DNA of 64,000 nt, taken from positions 3,624,001 through 3,688,000 of the forward strand of contig NZ_AP022848.1 of the NCBI RefSeq assembly GCF_011764485.1. Reading direction: 5' to 3'. This stretch comes from Bosea sp. ANAM02 (GTDB taxonomy: Bacteria > Pseudomonadota > Alphaproteobacteria > Rhizobiales > Beijerinckiaceae). The notes below the pieces were generated by a model, which had not been told where the DNA came from, did no database searches, and was given only the letters and a program-made list of their open reading frames with translations. The first letter of the stretch is position 1, and every line of letters begins with the position of its first letter. The translations under genes and the position numbers were made by a program. This document shows, piece by piece, positions 26,164-35,092 of this stretch.

Positions 26164-28498
26164 CGCACGCCGCAAGCTCGATATCGGTCTGGAGAGTGGC
26201 CCGGTCGGCAGTTCCCACATCCATGATTCCGCGCCCAAGCACGTCTCGGGCGAGGCACTCTATATCGACGACATCGCCGCGCCCGAAGGCTTGCTCCACG
26301 CCTATCTCGGCACGAGCACGATCGCCCATGGCCGGCTGCTCTCACTCGATCTCGATGCCGTGCGCGCCGCGCCAGGCGTCGTCGCCGTGCTGACGGCAGC
26401 GGATGTGCCCGGCGCCAAAGACATCTCCTCCACGCATCTGCATGACGAGCCGGTCTTCGCGACCGATTCCATCCTGTTCCACGGCCAGCCGCTCTTTGCG
26501 GTGGTCGCCGAAACGCGCGAGCAGGCGCGCCATGCCGCCGCGCTTGCCAAAGCCGAATACGTTGAAGAAGCGCCGCTGATCGCTATCGCCGCCGCGCGCG
26601 AAGCCGGCGGCAAGCTAGTCACCGCCCCGCTCAAGCTGGAACGCGGCGATATCGCTGCGGCGATGACCGCGAGCCCGCGCCGGCTCAAGGGCTCGATGGC
26701 GATCGGCGGGCAGGAGCATTTCTATCTCGAAGGCCAGATCGCGCTCGCCATCCCCGGCGAGGACGAGGACATGGCCCTGCTGGTCTCGACCCAGCATCCG
26801 AGCGAGGTTCAGCATATGGTCGCGGCCGTGCTCGGCGTCGGCTCGCATGCGGTGACGGTCGAGGTCCGGCGCATGGGCGGCGGGTTTGGCGGCAAGGAAA
26901 CACAGGCCAATCTCTTCGCCTGCGTCGCCGCGCTCTGCGCCCGCAAGCTGAGGCGACCGGTGAAGCTCAGGCCCGACCGCGACGACGACATGGCGATCAC
27001 CGGCAAGCGCCATGATTTCGTCTGCGATTACGAGATCGGCTTCGACGACGAGGGCCGCATCCACGCGCTCGATGCCGTCTATGCGGCGCGCTGCGGCTGG
27101 AATGCCGATCTGTCAGGCCCGGTGACCGACCGCGCCCTGTTCCACATGGACAATTGCTATTTCTATCCGGCGGTTCGCGCCCGCTCCGAGCCGCTCTTCA
27201 CCAACACCTGCTCCAACACCGCCTTCCGCGGCTTCGGCGGGCCGCAAGGCATGGTCGGAGCCGAGCGCTTCATCGAGGAGGTCGCCTATGCGACCGGGCT
27301 CGACCCGCTGGAGGTACGCAAGCGCAATCTCTATGGCGGCCCGGACCGAGACGTCACGCCCTATCACCAGACGGTCGAGGACAATATCGCGGGCGAAGTG
27401 ATCGCCGAGCTGGAACGGCGCTGCGATTACCAGGCCCGCAAAGCCGCGATCCGCGAAGCCAACAGGATGAGCCCGATCATCAAGCGCGGCATCGCGCTGA
27501 CGCCGGTGAAGTTCGGAATCTCCTTCACCGCGACCTGGTTCAATCAGGCCGGTGCGCTGGTACATGTCTATACCGACGGCACGGTCGCCCTGAACCATGG
27601 CGGCACCGAGATGGGGCAAGGGCTCTATATCAAGGTGGCGCAGGTGGTGGCGCATGCCTTCGGGATCGGGCTCGATCAGGTCAAGATTACCGCGACGACG
27701 ACCGGCAAGGTGCCGAACACCTCGGCCACAGCCGCCTCGTCCGGCTCCGATCTCAACGGCATGGCGGCGCTCGATGCCTGCGAGACGATCAAGAGGCGAC
27801 TGGCGGAGTTCGCCGCGAAACATTGGCAGGTCGAGGCTGAGGACATCGCCTTCCTGCCGGGTCGCGTGAAGGTCGGCACCCGCGAGATCGCGTTCAAGGA
27901 ACTGATCGCGGCCGCCTATATGGCGCGCATCCAGCTTTCGGCGACGGGCTTCTACGCGACGCCCAAAATCCATTGGGATCGCAACGCCGGGCGCGGCCAC
28001 CCGTTCTATTACTTCGCCTATGGCGCGGCGGCGGCCGAGGTGGCGATCGATACGCTGACCGGCGAGTACAAGGTCGAGCGCGTCGATATCCTCCACGATT
28101 GCGGGCAGTCGCTGAACCCGGCGATCGACAAGGGCCAGATCGAGGGCGGCTTCGTGCAGGGCATGGGCTGGCTGACCACCGAGGAACTGGTCTGGGACAG
28201 GAAGGGCCGCCTCTGGACCCATGCGCCCTCGACCTACAAGATTCCGGTCGCCTCAGACCGTCCGCGCATCTTCAACGTGCGTCTGCTGGAGAATGCGCCG
28301 AACCGCGAGCCGACGATCCACCGCTCCAAGGCCGTCGGCGAGCCGCCGCTGATGCTGGCGATCTCGGTGCTGCACGCGCTGTCCGATGCGGTCGCGAGTG
28401 TCGGCGATCACCGCATCTGCCCACGCCTCGATGCGCCGGCAACGCCGGAGCGGGTGCTGGATGCGGTCGAGCGGGTCAGGGCGGAGGCGGGGCGGTGA
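26156..28498 (+). CDS. xdhB: Xanthine dehydrogenase, large molybdopterin-binding subunit
   Basis: A 780-residue catalytic subunit. The molybdopterin-binding GGGFGGKE motif lies near residue 243, the substrate-channel RGFGGPQG motif near residue 358, and the catalytic glutamate in VGEPPLML near the C-terminus (equivalent to the base of bovine xanthine oxidase). Length and motifs agree with bacterial XdhB. It overlaps xdhA and is separated from xdhC by a 226-base gap filled with a repeat. The only unusual feature is that repeat inside the operon. Confidence 0.96.
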   Translation: MADARRKLDIGLESGPVGSSHIHDSAPKHVSGEALYIDDIAAPEGLLHAYLGTSTIAHGRLLSLDLDAVRAAPGVVAVLTAADVPGAKDISSTHLHDEPVFATDSILFHGQPLFAVVAETREQARHAAALAKAEYVEEAPLIAIAAAREAGGKLVTAPLKLERGDIAAAMTASPRRLKGSMAIGGQEHFYLEGQIALAIPGEDEDMALLVSTQHPSEVQHMVAAVLGVGSHAVTVEVRRMGGGFGGKETQANLFACVAALCARKLRRPVKLRPDRDDDMAITGKRHDFVCDYEIGFDDEGRIHALDAVYAARCGWNADLSGPVTDRALFHMDNCYFYPAVRARSEPLFTNTCSNTAFRGFGGPQGMVGAERFIEEVAYATGLDPLEVRKRNLYGGPDRDVTPYHQTVEDNIAGEVIAELERRCDYQARKAAIREANRMSPIIKRGIALTPVKFGISFTATWFNQAGALVHVYTDGTVALNHGGTEMGQGLYIKVAQVVAHAFGIGLDQVKITATTTGKVPNTSATAASSGSDLNGMAALDACETIKRRLAEFAAKHWQVEAEDIAFLPGRVKVGTREIAFKELIAAAYMARIQLSATGFYATPKIHWDRNAGRGHPFYYFAYGAAAAEVAIDTLTGEYKVERVDILHDCGQSLNPAIDKGQIEGGFVQGMGWLTTEELVWDRKGRLWTHAPSTYKIPVASDRPRIFNVRLLENAPNREPTIHRSKAVGEPPLMLAISVLHALSDAVASVGDHRICPRLDAPATPERVLDAVERVRAEAGR

Positions 28499-28530
28499 GC
28501 AGGCTTCGCCACACCCTTCACCGAGGAATG

Positions 28531-28690
28531 CGCGGGGAACCCTCTCCCATAGGGAGAGGGCAGGGTGAGGGTTCGGCCCCTTGCCGCAATGGCCGTGCCC
28601 TCACCGCCGCGCCACCGCAACTGCGGAACTTTACTGGTCTTACGGCCTACACCTCACCCCTGCCCCTCTCCTTACAGGAGAGGGGTTCAC
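28531..28690. repeat. Intergenic repeat, family D (copy 1)
   Basis: The left end has an inverted repeat CCCTCTCC/GGAGAGGG followed by CAGGGTGAGG. The right end reads CCTACACCTCACC and CTCTCCTTACAGGAGAGG. It lies between xdhB and xdhC inside the operon. The second copy is at 55635-55788 in the opposite arrangement. Confidence 0.8.
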
Positions 28691-28724
28691 CGCGCTCTTT
28701 GGACAAGCGTCGCGGAGGTGTCTC

Positions 28725-29567
28725 ATGACCCTCGCCGCCTTCCTCACTGCCTATCAGCGCAACAACATCGTTCTCGTCCGGATCGAGGCCGCCGAAGGCT
28801 CGACGCCGCGCGAGGCCGGGGCCTGCATGGCGGTCAGCCCCGGCGCGATCGCCGGCACCATCGGCGGCGGGCAGCTCGAATTCCACTGCATCGACCTTGC
28901 CCGACACATGCTGAGCGACGGGGCCGGTGAGCGGAGCCTCGATATCCCGCTCGGGCCCCAGATGGGGCAGTGCTGCGGCGGGCGCGTCAGCGTCTCGCTG
29001 CGACGGCTGACGAGCGCCGACATCGCGCTGATCGCGGCGCAAGAGAGGGCGGATGCCGCGTCCCGACCCTCGGTCCTGATCTTCGGCGCCGGCCACACCG
29101 GCCGGGCGTTGGCGCAGGCACTGGCGCCCCTGCCCTTCACCGTCACGCTGATCGACGACCGCGACGATGTCATGAGCGGGCTGCCGGCAGCCGTCACCTG
29201 CGTCCGCATGGCCGATCCCGTCGATGCGATCGCGAGCGCACCGGCCAGGGCAGCCTTCGTCGTGCTCTCGCATAGCCATGCGCTCGACTACCGGCTGGCG
29301 GAGACGGCGCTGGCGCGCGGCGATGCGGCCTATGTCGGCATGATCGGCTCGGGCACCAAGCGTGCCCGTTTCGAGGCAAGCTTCCTGCGTAGCGGCGGCC
29401 GGCGCGAGACACTGGCGCGCCTGACCTGCCCGATCGGCGGTTCGGATGTGGACGACAAGCGCCCAGAGGTGATCGCGGCCTTGACGGCGGCCGAGCTGGT
29501 GCGTTGCTTGCTTGGCCGCCGGGAGCCGGCGAAAGGGAGACGTTCGCGACATGAATCAGCCGCGTGA
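28725..29567 (+). CDS. xdhC: Xanthine dehydrogenase accessory protein XdhC
   Basis: A 280-residue molybdenum-cofactor chaperone that sulfurates and inserts the cofactor into XdhB. The N-terminal XdhC/CoxI domain has EGSTPREAG and the conserved QMGQCCGGRV. A Rossmann domain follows (FGAGHTGRALA and YVGMIGSGTK). The ATG has CGGAGG upstream; the frame extending back to 28581 is repeat sequence, not coding. Its last 17 bases overlap the start of the ABC transporter ATPase gene, so purine oxidation and uptake genes are transcribed together. Confidence 0.95.
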   Translation: MTLAAFLTAYQRNNIVLVRIEAAEGSTPREAGACMAVSPGAIAGTIGGGQLEFHCIDLARHMLSDGAGERSLDIPLGPQMGQCCGGRVSVSLRRLTSADIALIAAQERADAASRPSVLIFGAGHTGRALAQALAPLPFTVTLIDDRDDVMSGLPAAVTCVRMADPVDAIASAPARAAFVVLSHSHALDYRLAETALARGDAAYVGMIGSGTKRARFEASFLRSGGRRETLARLTCPIGGSDVDDKRPEVIAALTAAELVRCLLGRREPAKGRRSRHESAA

Positions 29568-31095
29568 GCAGAAAGTGCCGCCGCGGCTGGCGCTCGCCCA
29601 TGTCTCGAAGAGCTTTCCCGGCGTCAAAGCCAATGAAGACATCAGCCTGAGCGTCCAATCCGGCGAAATCCACGCCCTGCTCGGCGAGAACGGCGCCGGC
29701 AAGTCGACGCTGGTCAAGATCATCTACGGTGTCCAGCAGGCCGACGAAGGCACCATCTCCTGGAACGGCTCGCCCGTTGCGATCCCCTCGCCCAAGGCCG
29801 CGCGCAAGCTCGGCATCGGCATGGTCTTCCAGCATTTCTCGCTGTTCGACGCGATGACGGTGATCGAGAACATCGCGCTCGGGCTCGACGAAGCGGTCGA
29901 CCGCGAGGAGCTGAAGGCCCGTGTCGCCGCGATCCTGCAATCCTATTCGCTGCCGCTCGATCCGGAGCGCGAGGTGCACACGCTCTCGGTCGGCGAGCGC
30001 CAGCGCATCGAGATCGTGCGCTGCCTGCTGCAGAAACCGAAGCTGCTTATCATGGACGAACCGACCTCGGTGTTGACGCCGCAGGAGGTCGAGCGCCTGT
30101 TCGCCACCCTGCGCCAGATCGCGGCCGAGGGCTGCTCGATCCTCTACATCTCGCACAAGCTGCACGAGATCAAAGCGCTCTGCGACGGCGCCACGATCCT
30201 GCGCGGCGGGCGCGTCGTCGCGACTTGCGATCCCAGGGTCGAGACCACCAAGCGCATGGCCGAGCTGATGATCGGCGCGGAACTGCGCAAGATCGAGCAC
30301 GGCAAAGCCGCGGGCTCCGGCGTCGTCCGGCTGGAGGTCAAAGGCCTGTCGCTGCCGGGCGAGCCGCCCTTCGGCACCGATCTGGAGAGCGTTTCCTTCG
30401 AGGCGCGGGCCGGCGAAATCCTCGGCATCGCCGGCGTCGCCGGCAATGGGCAGGCCGAACTCCTGACCGCGCTCTCGGGCGAGCAGCTCGCAAACGGGGC
30501 CGATGCGATCCGGCTCGACGGCAAGGCTGTCGGCCTGGACGGCGCCGGCACGCGCCGGGCGCTCGGCCTCGCCTGCGTGCCCGAGGAGCGCAACGGCCAT
30601 GCCGCAGTGCCGGATTTCTCGCTGGCCGATAACGGCGTCCTCACCGCGCGCCACCGCCTGCCGCTGGCGCCGCATGGCTTCATGAGCCGTGGCAGCATCA
30701 AGCGCTTCGCCGACAGCGTGATCAAGCTCTTCGACGTGCGCACCACCGGCCATGGCGCGCTCGCCCGCTCGCTCTCGGGCGGCAACCTGCAGAAGTTCAT
30801 CATGGGCCGCGAGATCGGGCAACAACCGGCCGTTCTCGTCGTTTCGCAGCCGACCTGGGGCGTCGATGCCGGCGCGGCCGCCGCGATCCGGCAGGAACTG
30901 GTCGACCTCGCCGCGAAGGGTTCGGCCGTGGTGGTGATCTCGCAGGACCTCGACGAATTGCTCGAGCTCGCCGACCGGCTTTGCGTCATCAACGAGGGGC
31001 GCCTCTCGGCGCCGCGCCCGGTCGCCAGCCTCGGCATCGACGAGATCGGCCTGATGATGGGCGGTGTCCATGGCGCGGAGGCGGCCCATGCTTGA
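29551..31095 (+). CDS. Nucleoside/purine ABC transporter, double ATP-binding protein
   Basis: A 514-residue protein with two ABC domains, the form used by BMP-type (basic membrane protein) nucleoside importers and by sugar importers. Domain 1 has GENGAGKST and the signature SVGERQR, and domain 2 has a degenerate Walker A (GVAGNGQAE) with LSGGNLQK. The second domain's weakened P-loop is normal for this family. It overlaps xdhC upstream and the permease gene downstream by eight bases. Purine substrate is inferred from the guaD-xdh context and the BMP-type binding protein at 33278. Confidence 0.92.
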   Translation: MNQPREQKVPPRLALAHVSKSFPGVKANEDISLSVQSGEIHALLGENGAGKSTLVKIIYGVQQADEGTISWNGSPVAIPSPKAARKLGIGMVFQHFSLFDAMTVIENIALGLDEAVDREELKARVAAILQSYSLPLDPEREVHTLSVGERQRIEIVRCLLQKPKLLIMDEPTSVLTPQEVERLFATLRQIAAEGCSILYISHKLHEIKALCDGATILRGGRVVATCDPRVETTKRMAELMIGAELRKIEHGKAAGSGVVRLEVKGLSLPGEPPFGTDLESVSFEARAGEILGIAGVAGNGQAELLTALSGEQLANGADAIRLDGKAVGLDGAGTRRALGLACVPEERNGHAAVPDFSLADNGVLTARHRLPLAPHGFMSRGSIKRFADSVIKLFDVRTTGHGALARSLSGGNLQKFIMGREIGQQPAVLVVSQPTWGVDAGAAAAIRQELVDLAAKGSAVVVISQDLDELLELADRLCVINEGRLSAPRPVASLGIDEIGLMMGGVHGAEAAHA

Positions 31096-32152
31096 ATGGC
31101 GTCGCCGCCGCGAGCCGAGCATGCTGATGCTGCTGGCGAGCCCGCTGATCGCGATCGGGCTCACCATGCTCATCGGCATGATCGTCTTCACCGCGATGGG
31201 CTATGACGGCTTCCACGCGGTCGAGAGCATCTTCCTGACGCCCTTCCTGGAGCCGCAGCGCTGGGGCGACATTGGCGTGAAGGGTGCACCGCTCGTGATG
31301 ATCGCGCTCGGGCTGGCCATCGGCTTCCGCGCCAATGTCTGGAATATCGGCGCCGAGGGACAGTATGTCATGGGCGCCATCGCCGGCACCGGCGTCGCGC
31401 TCCTGACCTATGACATGTCGGGATGGTGGATCCTGCCCGCCATGATGCTGGCCGGCATTCTCGGCGGCATGGCCTGGGCCGCGATCCCCGCCTTCCTGCG
31501 GGTGAAGTTGCAGGTCAGCGAAATCCTGACCAGCCTGATGCTGACCTATGTCGCCGTGCAATTCCTGTATTTCCTGGTGCGCGGCCCGTGGAAGGATCCG
31601 GGCGGCTTCAACTTCCCGCAGACGCGGATGTTCACCGCCGACCAGACGCTGCCGACCGTGCTGGAGGGCACGCTCGTGCATCTCGGCATCCCCGCCGCGC
31701 TCGTGCTCGCTGTCATCGCCTGGCTATTGATGGAGAAGACCACCGCGGGCTACGCGATCAAGGTCGTCGGCCTGGCGCCGGCCGCAGCGCGCCATGGCGG
31801 CTTCAGCGCCGCGCGCACCACCTGGGCGACGATGCTGGCCAGCGGCGCGCTCGCCGGGCTCGCCGGATTGTTCGAGGCGGCCGGCCCGTTCGGGCAGCTT
31901 ACGCCGCAATTCCCGGTCGGCTACGGCTTCACCGCGATCATCGTCGCCTTCCTCGGCCGGTTGAACCCGCTCGGCATCGTCTTCGGCGGCATCGTTCTGG
32001 CGGGAACCTATGTCGGCGGCGAGATCGCGCAATCGACCGTCCGGCTGCCGCAGGCCGCGACCGGTCTGTTCCAGGCGACGCTGCTGTTCATGCTGCTGGC
32101 AACCGACGTACTGGTGCGCTGGCGGATCGGTTTCAAGCGGAGGGCGGCATGA
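31088..32152 (+). CDS. Nucleoside/purine ABC transporter permease 1
   Basis: A 354-residue inner-membrane permease of the BPD_transp_2 family (as in nucleoside and branched-chain amino acid importers), with about nine membrane segments. The conserved GFRANVWNIGAEGQ and GYAIKVVGL segments support the assignment. The ATG at 31088 overlaps the ATPase stop; an ATG six codons upstream is an alternative. It pairs with the permease at 32319, from which it is separated by a repeat of about 130 bases. Confidence 0.92.
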   Translation: MLEWRRRREPSMLMLLASPLIAIGLTMLIGMIVFTAMGYDGFHAVESIFLTPFLEPQRWGDIGVKGAPLVMIALGLAIGFRANVWNIGAEGQYVMGAIAGTGVALLTYDMSGWWILPAMMLAGILGGMAWAAIPAFLRVKLQVSEILTSLMLTYVAVQFLYFLVRGPWKDPGGFNFPQTRMFTADQTLPTVLEGTLVHLGIPAALVLAVIAWLLMEKTTAGYAIKVVGLAPAAARHGGFSAARTTWATMLASGALAGLAGLFEAAGPFGQLTPQFPVGYGFTAIIVAFLGRLNPLGIVFGGIVLAGTYVGGEIAQSTVRLPQAATGLFQATLLFMLLATDVLVRWRIGFKRRAA

Positions 32153-32175
32153 CGGGGTCGATGCGCTCCCCCCTT

Positions 32176-32307
32176 TGTCATTCCGGGGCTTCGCATCGCG
32201 AAGAACCCGGAGCCCACGACCGGGCGAGACCTCCCAACCGCATGATCGCGAACGCTCACCCAGGCGTGGGTTCCGAGTTCGCACCTGCGGCGCGCCCCGG
32301 AATGACA
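32176..32307. repeat. Intergenic repeat, family B
   Basis: TTGTCATTCCGGGGC on the left and GCCCCGGAATGACAA on the right are inverted partners; internal text (CGAAGAACCCGG, CCCACGACCGGG) matches the copy at 8377-8508. It is inserted between the two permease genes of one transporter. Confidence 0.85.
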
Positions 32308-32318
32308 AGGGGCGTGCC

Positions 32319-33242
32319 ATGACCTCCGCCATGCTCGTCTCCATCCTGATGACGCTGATCGCGGCTTCGACGCCGCTGCTGCTGGCGGCGCTCGGCGAGC
32401 TCGTCGCCGAGAAATCGGGCGTGCTCAATCTCGGCGTCGAGGGCATGATGCTCTGCGGCGCGGTCGCGGGCTTCGCCGTCGCCTTCTCAACCGGCAGCAC
32501 CGGCATCGGCCTCGTCGCGGCGGCCTTCGCGGGCGTCGCGGCCTCGATGATCTTCGCCGTGCTCGCGCTCTCGCTGATGGCCAATCAGGTCGCGACGGGG
32601 CTCGCGCTGACGATCTTCGGCATCGGCGCCTCCTCGCTGATCGGCGCGGGCTTCGTCGGGCGGACCATCACGCGGCTCCAGCCGGTCTTTCCGGCGGCGC
32701 TGTCGGAGCATCCGATCCTGCGCGTGATCTTCGGCCACGACATCGTCGTCTATCTCTCGCTGGCGCTGGTGGCGGGCGTGAGCTGGTTCCTGCGCCGGAC
32801 GCGACCCGGGCTGATCCTGCGCGCCGTCGGCGAGAACGACGCCTCGGCGCACGCGATCGGCTATCCCGTCGTCGCCATCCGCTATGCGGCGGTTGCCTTC
32901 GGCGGCGCGCTGGCGGGGCTCGGTGGCGCCTATTTCTCGCTGGCGCTGACGCCGATGTGGGCGGACCGTCTGACCGCCGGCCGCGGCTGGATCGCGCTCG
33001 CGCTCGTCGTGTTCTCGGCCTGGAAGCCGGGGCGCCTGCTGCTCGGGGCCTATCTCTTCGGCGCCGTGATGACGCTCGAACTGCAGCTCAAGGCGGCCGG
33101 CGTCACCTGGCTCGCGCCGGAGGTGCTGGCGATGGCCCCCTACCTTGCGACGATTGCAGTTCTGACCATGATGTCGCTAGGACGTAGGATCGGCCGTCTC
33201 GACGCGCCCGCCTGCCTCGGCAAACCTTTCTCGGCGTCCTGA
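32319..33242 (+). CDS. Nucleoside/purine ABC transporter permease 2
   Basis: A 307-residue inner-membrane permease of the same family as its neighbour but shorter, with about eight to nine membrane segments. The LGELVAEKSGVLNLGVEGMM segment is diagnostic of the second BMP-type permease, and LRAVGENDASAHAIGY is the cytoplasmic coupling loop. The ATG lies directly after the family B repeat; no strong ribosome binding site is seen (AAGGGG seven bases upstream). The repeat may have supplied the leader. Confidence 0.92.
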   Translation: MTSAMLVSILMTLIAASTPLLLAALGELVAEKSGVLNLGVEGMMLCGAVAGFAVAFSTGSTGIGLVAAAFAGVAASMIFAVLALSLMANQVATGLALTIFGIGASSLIGAGFVGRTITRLQPVFPAALSEHPILRVIFGHDIVVYLSLALVAGVSWFLRRTRPGLILRAVGENDASAHAIGYPVVAIRYAAVAFGGALAGLGGAYFSLALTPMWADRLTAGRGWIALALVVFSAWKPGRLLLGAYLFGAVMTLELQLKAAGVTWLAPEVLAMAPYLATIAVLTMMSLGRRIGRLDAPACLGKPFSAS

Positions 33243-33277
33243 ATGGCGCCGCAACCCATCACGGGGAGTTCTCGGAC

Positions 33278-34357
33278 ATGACCAGCATCATCACCCGCCG
33301 CAGGCTGACCTTCGGCGCGGCTGCCGCCTCCACGCTGCCGGTTCTCGGACGCGGCGCCTCGGCGCAGGCCCCGCTCGGCGTCGGCTTCGTCTATGTCGGC
33401 CCGATCGGCGACCATGGCTACACCTGGACGCATAACCAGGGCCGGCTGGCGCTGGAAAAGGAATACGGCGCCAAGATCAAGACCAGCTTCATCGAGAACG
33501 TCGCCGAGGGGCCGGACGCGGCCCGCGCCATCCGCCAGCTCGCCCAGGCCGGTAACCAGCTCATCTTCACGACCTCGTTCGGCTTCATGAACCCGACGAT
33601 CCAGGTCGCCAAGCAGTTCCCGAAGATCCATTTCGAGCACGCCACAGGCTATATGCGGGCCGAGAACGTCGCGACCTACGATGCGCGCTTCTACGAGGGC
33701 CGCGCCGTGATCGGGACCATCGCCGGCCATATGTCGAAGACCGGCCAGGCGGGTTATGTCGCCTCCTTCCCGATCCCGGAAGTGGTGATGGGCATCAACG
33801 CCTTCCACCTCGCCGCCCGCAAGGTGAACCCGAACTTCAAGACCAAGGTCGTCTGGTGCTCGACCTGGTACGACCCCGCCAAGGAGGCCGACGCCGCCAA
33901 GGCCCTGATCGACCAGGGCGCCGACATGATCACCCAGCACACCGATTCCGCCGCCCCGCTCCAGGCGGCCGAGCAGCGCGGCGTCTTCGCCTTCGGCCAG
34001 GCCTCGGACATGAAGTCCTTCGCGCCAAAGGCCCATCTCTCGGCCATCGTCGACGACTGGTCCGGCTACTACATCAAGCGCGTCAAGGATGTCATGGACG
34101 GCAACTGGAAGAGCGGCGCCATCTGGCACGGGCTCAAGGAGGGCATGGTCAAGATCGCGCCGTATAGCGACGCCGTCACGCCGGCCGCCCGCGCCGCTGC
34201 CGACGAGGTCACCAAGGGCATCATCGCCGGCACGCTCCACCCGTTCACGGGCGAGCTGAAGGACCAGAAGGGCGTCGTGCGCCTCAAGGCCGGCGAGAAG
34301 GCCAGCGACGAGATGCTCTCGAAGATGGACTGGTATGTCGACGGCATCCAGGCCTGA
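33278..34357 (+). CDS. BMP-family nucleoside/purine-binding protein
   Basis: A 359-residue periplasmic substrate-binding protein of the BMP/Med family. The N-terminus (ITRRRLTFGAAAAS) resembles a twin-arginine or Sec signal with a cut near ASAQA. The GDHGYTWTHNQGR segment is the conserved first ligand-contact strand, and AGHMSKTGQAGYVAS and HTDSAAP follow. Family members bind nucleosides, purine bases or lipophilic compounds. It is last in the run guaD/xdhABC/transporter. Substrate specificity is inferred. The SD is CGGGGAG. Confidence 0.92.
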   Translation: MTSIITRRRLTFGAAAASTLPVLGRGASAQAPLGVGFVYVGPIGDHGYTWTHNQGRLALEKEYGAKIKTSFIENVAEGPDAARAIRQLAQAGNQLIFTTSFGFMNPTIQVAKQFPKIHFEHATGYMRAENVATYDARFYEGRAVIGTIAGHMSKTGQAGYVASFPIPEVVMGINAFHLAARKVNPNFKTKVVWCSTWYDPAKEADAAKALIDQGADMITQHTDSAAPLQAAEQRGVFAFGQASDMKSFAPKAHLSAIVDDWSGYYIKRVKDVMDGNWKSGAIWHGLKEGMVKIAPYSDAVTPAARAAADEVTKGIIAGTLHPFTGELKDQKGVVRLKAGEKASDEMLSKMDWYVDGIQA

Positions 34358-34673
34358 ATTCGATGTCGTCGCTGCGGCTGCCTGCGCCGCCGCAGCGATT
34401 CGCAGGCTTCGGCACCTGACGATAGGTCAACCCCGCCGGAAAGCTTGTTCTTGCTCTAAACTGGCTCCGTTCCCGCCTGAAACCATTGGAACGAAGCCGT
34501 TTCCTGTGCGTATCTACCGCCGCGGGCATCGTCTTTCCGCGTTAGCCGTGGCAACTGCGTGAGTTGCGCGCCGCGAATGGCATCCATGTGTCGCGGTCGC
34601 TCGTGTCGGAAACGAGCATGAACGGCCGTCATCCAGCACGCGACGCCTGAACCACCTTCTCAAGGAGGAATTC
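34358..34673. other. Gene-free leader region of hupB
   Basis: These 316 bases between the BMP gene and HU contain no supported gene. Close to the HU end is a 6-bp hairpin GCTCGT/ACGAGC (34599-34617), and a consensus ribosome binding site AAGGAGGAATTC lies directly before the HU ATG. No clear promoter hexamers were recognised. Confidence 0.5.
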
Positions 34674-34946
34674 ATGACCAAGAACGAACTGATCGCCGCC
34701 ATCGCCGAAGAGACCGGCAAGACCAAGGCCGACGTCTCGGCCATCCTGGCCTCGCTCGGCGCGACCGTCGCCAAGACCCTGAAGAAGGGCGACGACGTCA
34801 CCCTCGGCGGCATCGGCAAGCTCTCCGCCGCCAAGCGCGAGGCCCGCGAAGCCCGCAACCCCTCGACCGGCGCGACCATCAAGGTGCCCGCCAAGACCGT
34901 CGTGAAGTTCAAGGTCACCAAGGACCTCGCCGACGCGGTGGCGTAA
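34674..34946 (+). CDS. hupB: DNA-binding protein HU
   Basis: A 90-residue nucleoid protein that bends and compacts DNA as a dimer. The N-terminus MTKNELIAAIAEETGKTKAD is the canonical HU helix, the central GKL is present, and the beta-arm region reads AREARNPSTGATIKVPAK, with the DNA-intercalating proline in RNPSTG. The ribosome binding site is consensus AGGAGG, consistent with high expression. Codon use is strongly biased (mostly C- or G-ending), as expected for an abundant protein. Confidence 0.97.
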   Translation: MTKNELIAAIAEETGKTKADVSAILASLGATVAKTLKKGDDVTLGGIGKLSAAKREAREARNPSTGATIKVPAKTVVKFKVTKDLADAVA

Positions 34947-35007
34947 CAGCCAACGTTCGGGTTCGAGCGGCGTTCGCGCCTGTTGCGCGGACGCTGCTTG
35001 AGTCTCG

Positions 35008-35088
35008 TCGTCATGCTCGGGCTTGACCCGGGCATCTCTTCGACGAGATTCTCGGGTCTACGCTGCGCTCCGCCCGAGAATGACGCTG
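35008..35088. repeat. Intergenic repeat, family E (copy 1)
   Basis: The element starts GTCATGCTCGGGCTTGACCCG and ends GCCCGAGAATGACG, with a central GATTCTCGGGTCTACGCTGCGCT. A related copy is at 58970-59066. It lies between hupB and the VWA gene. Confidence 0.75.
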
Positions 35089-35092
35089 TCTC

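Noticed and set aside
34358..34673. Possible small RNA or extra gene in the HU leader
   Set aside because: Only one weak 6-bp hairpin and no promoter-terminator pair could be seen.
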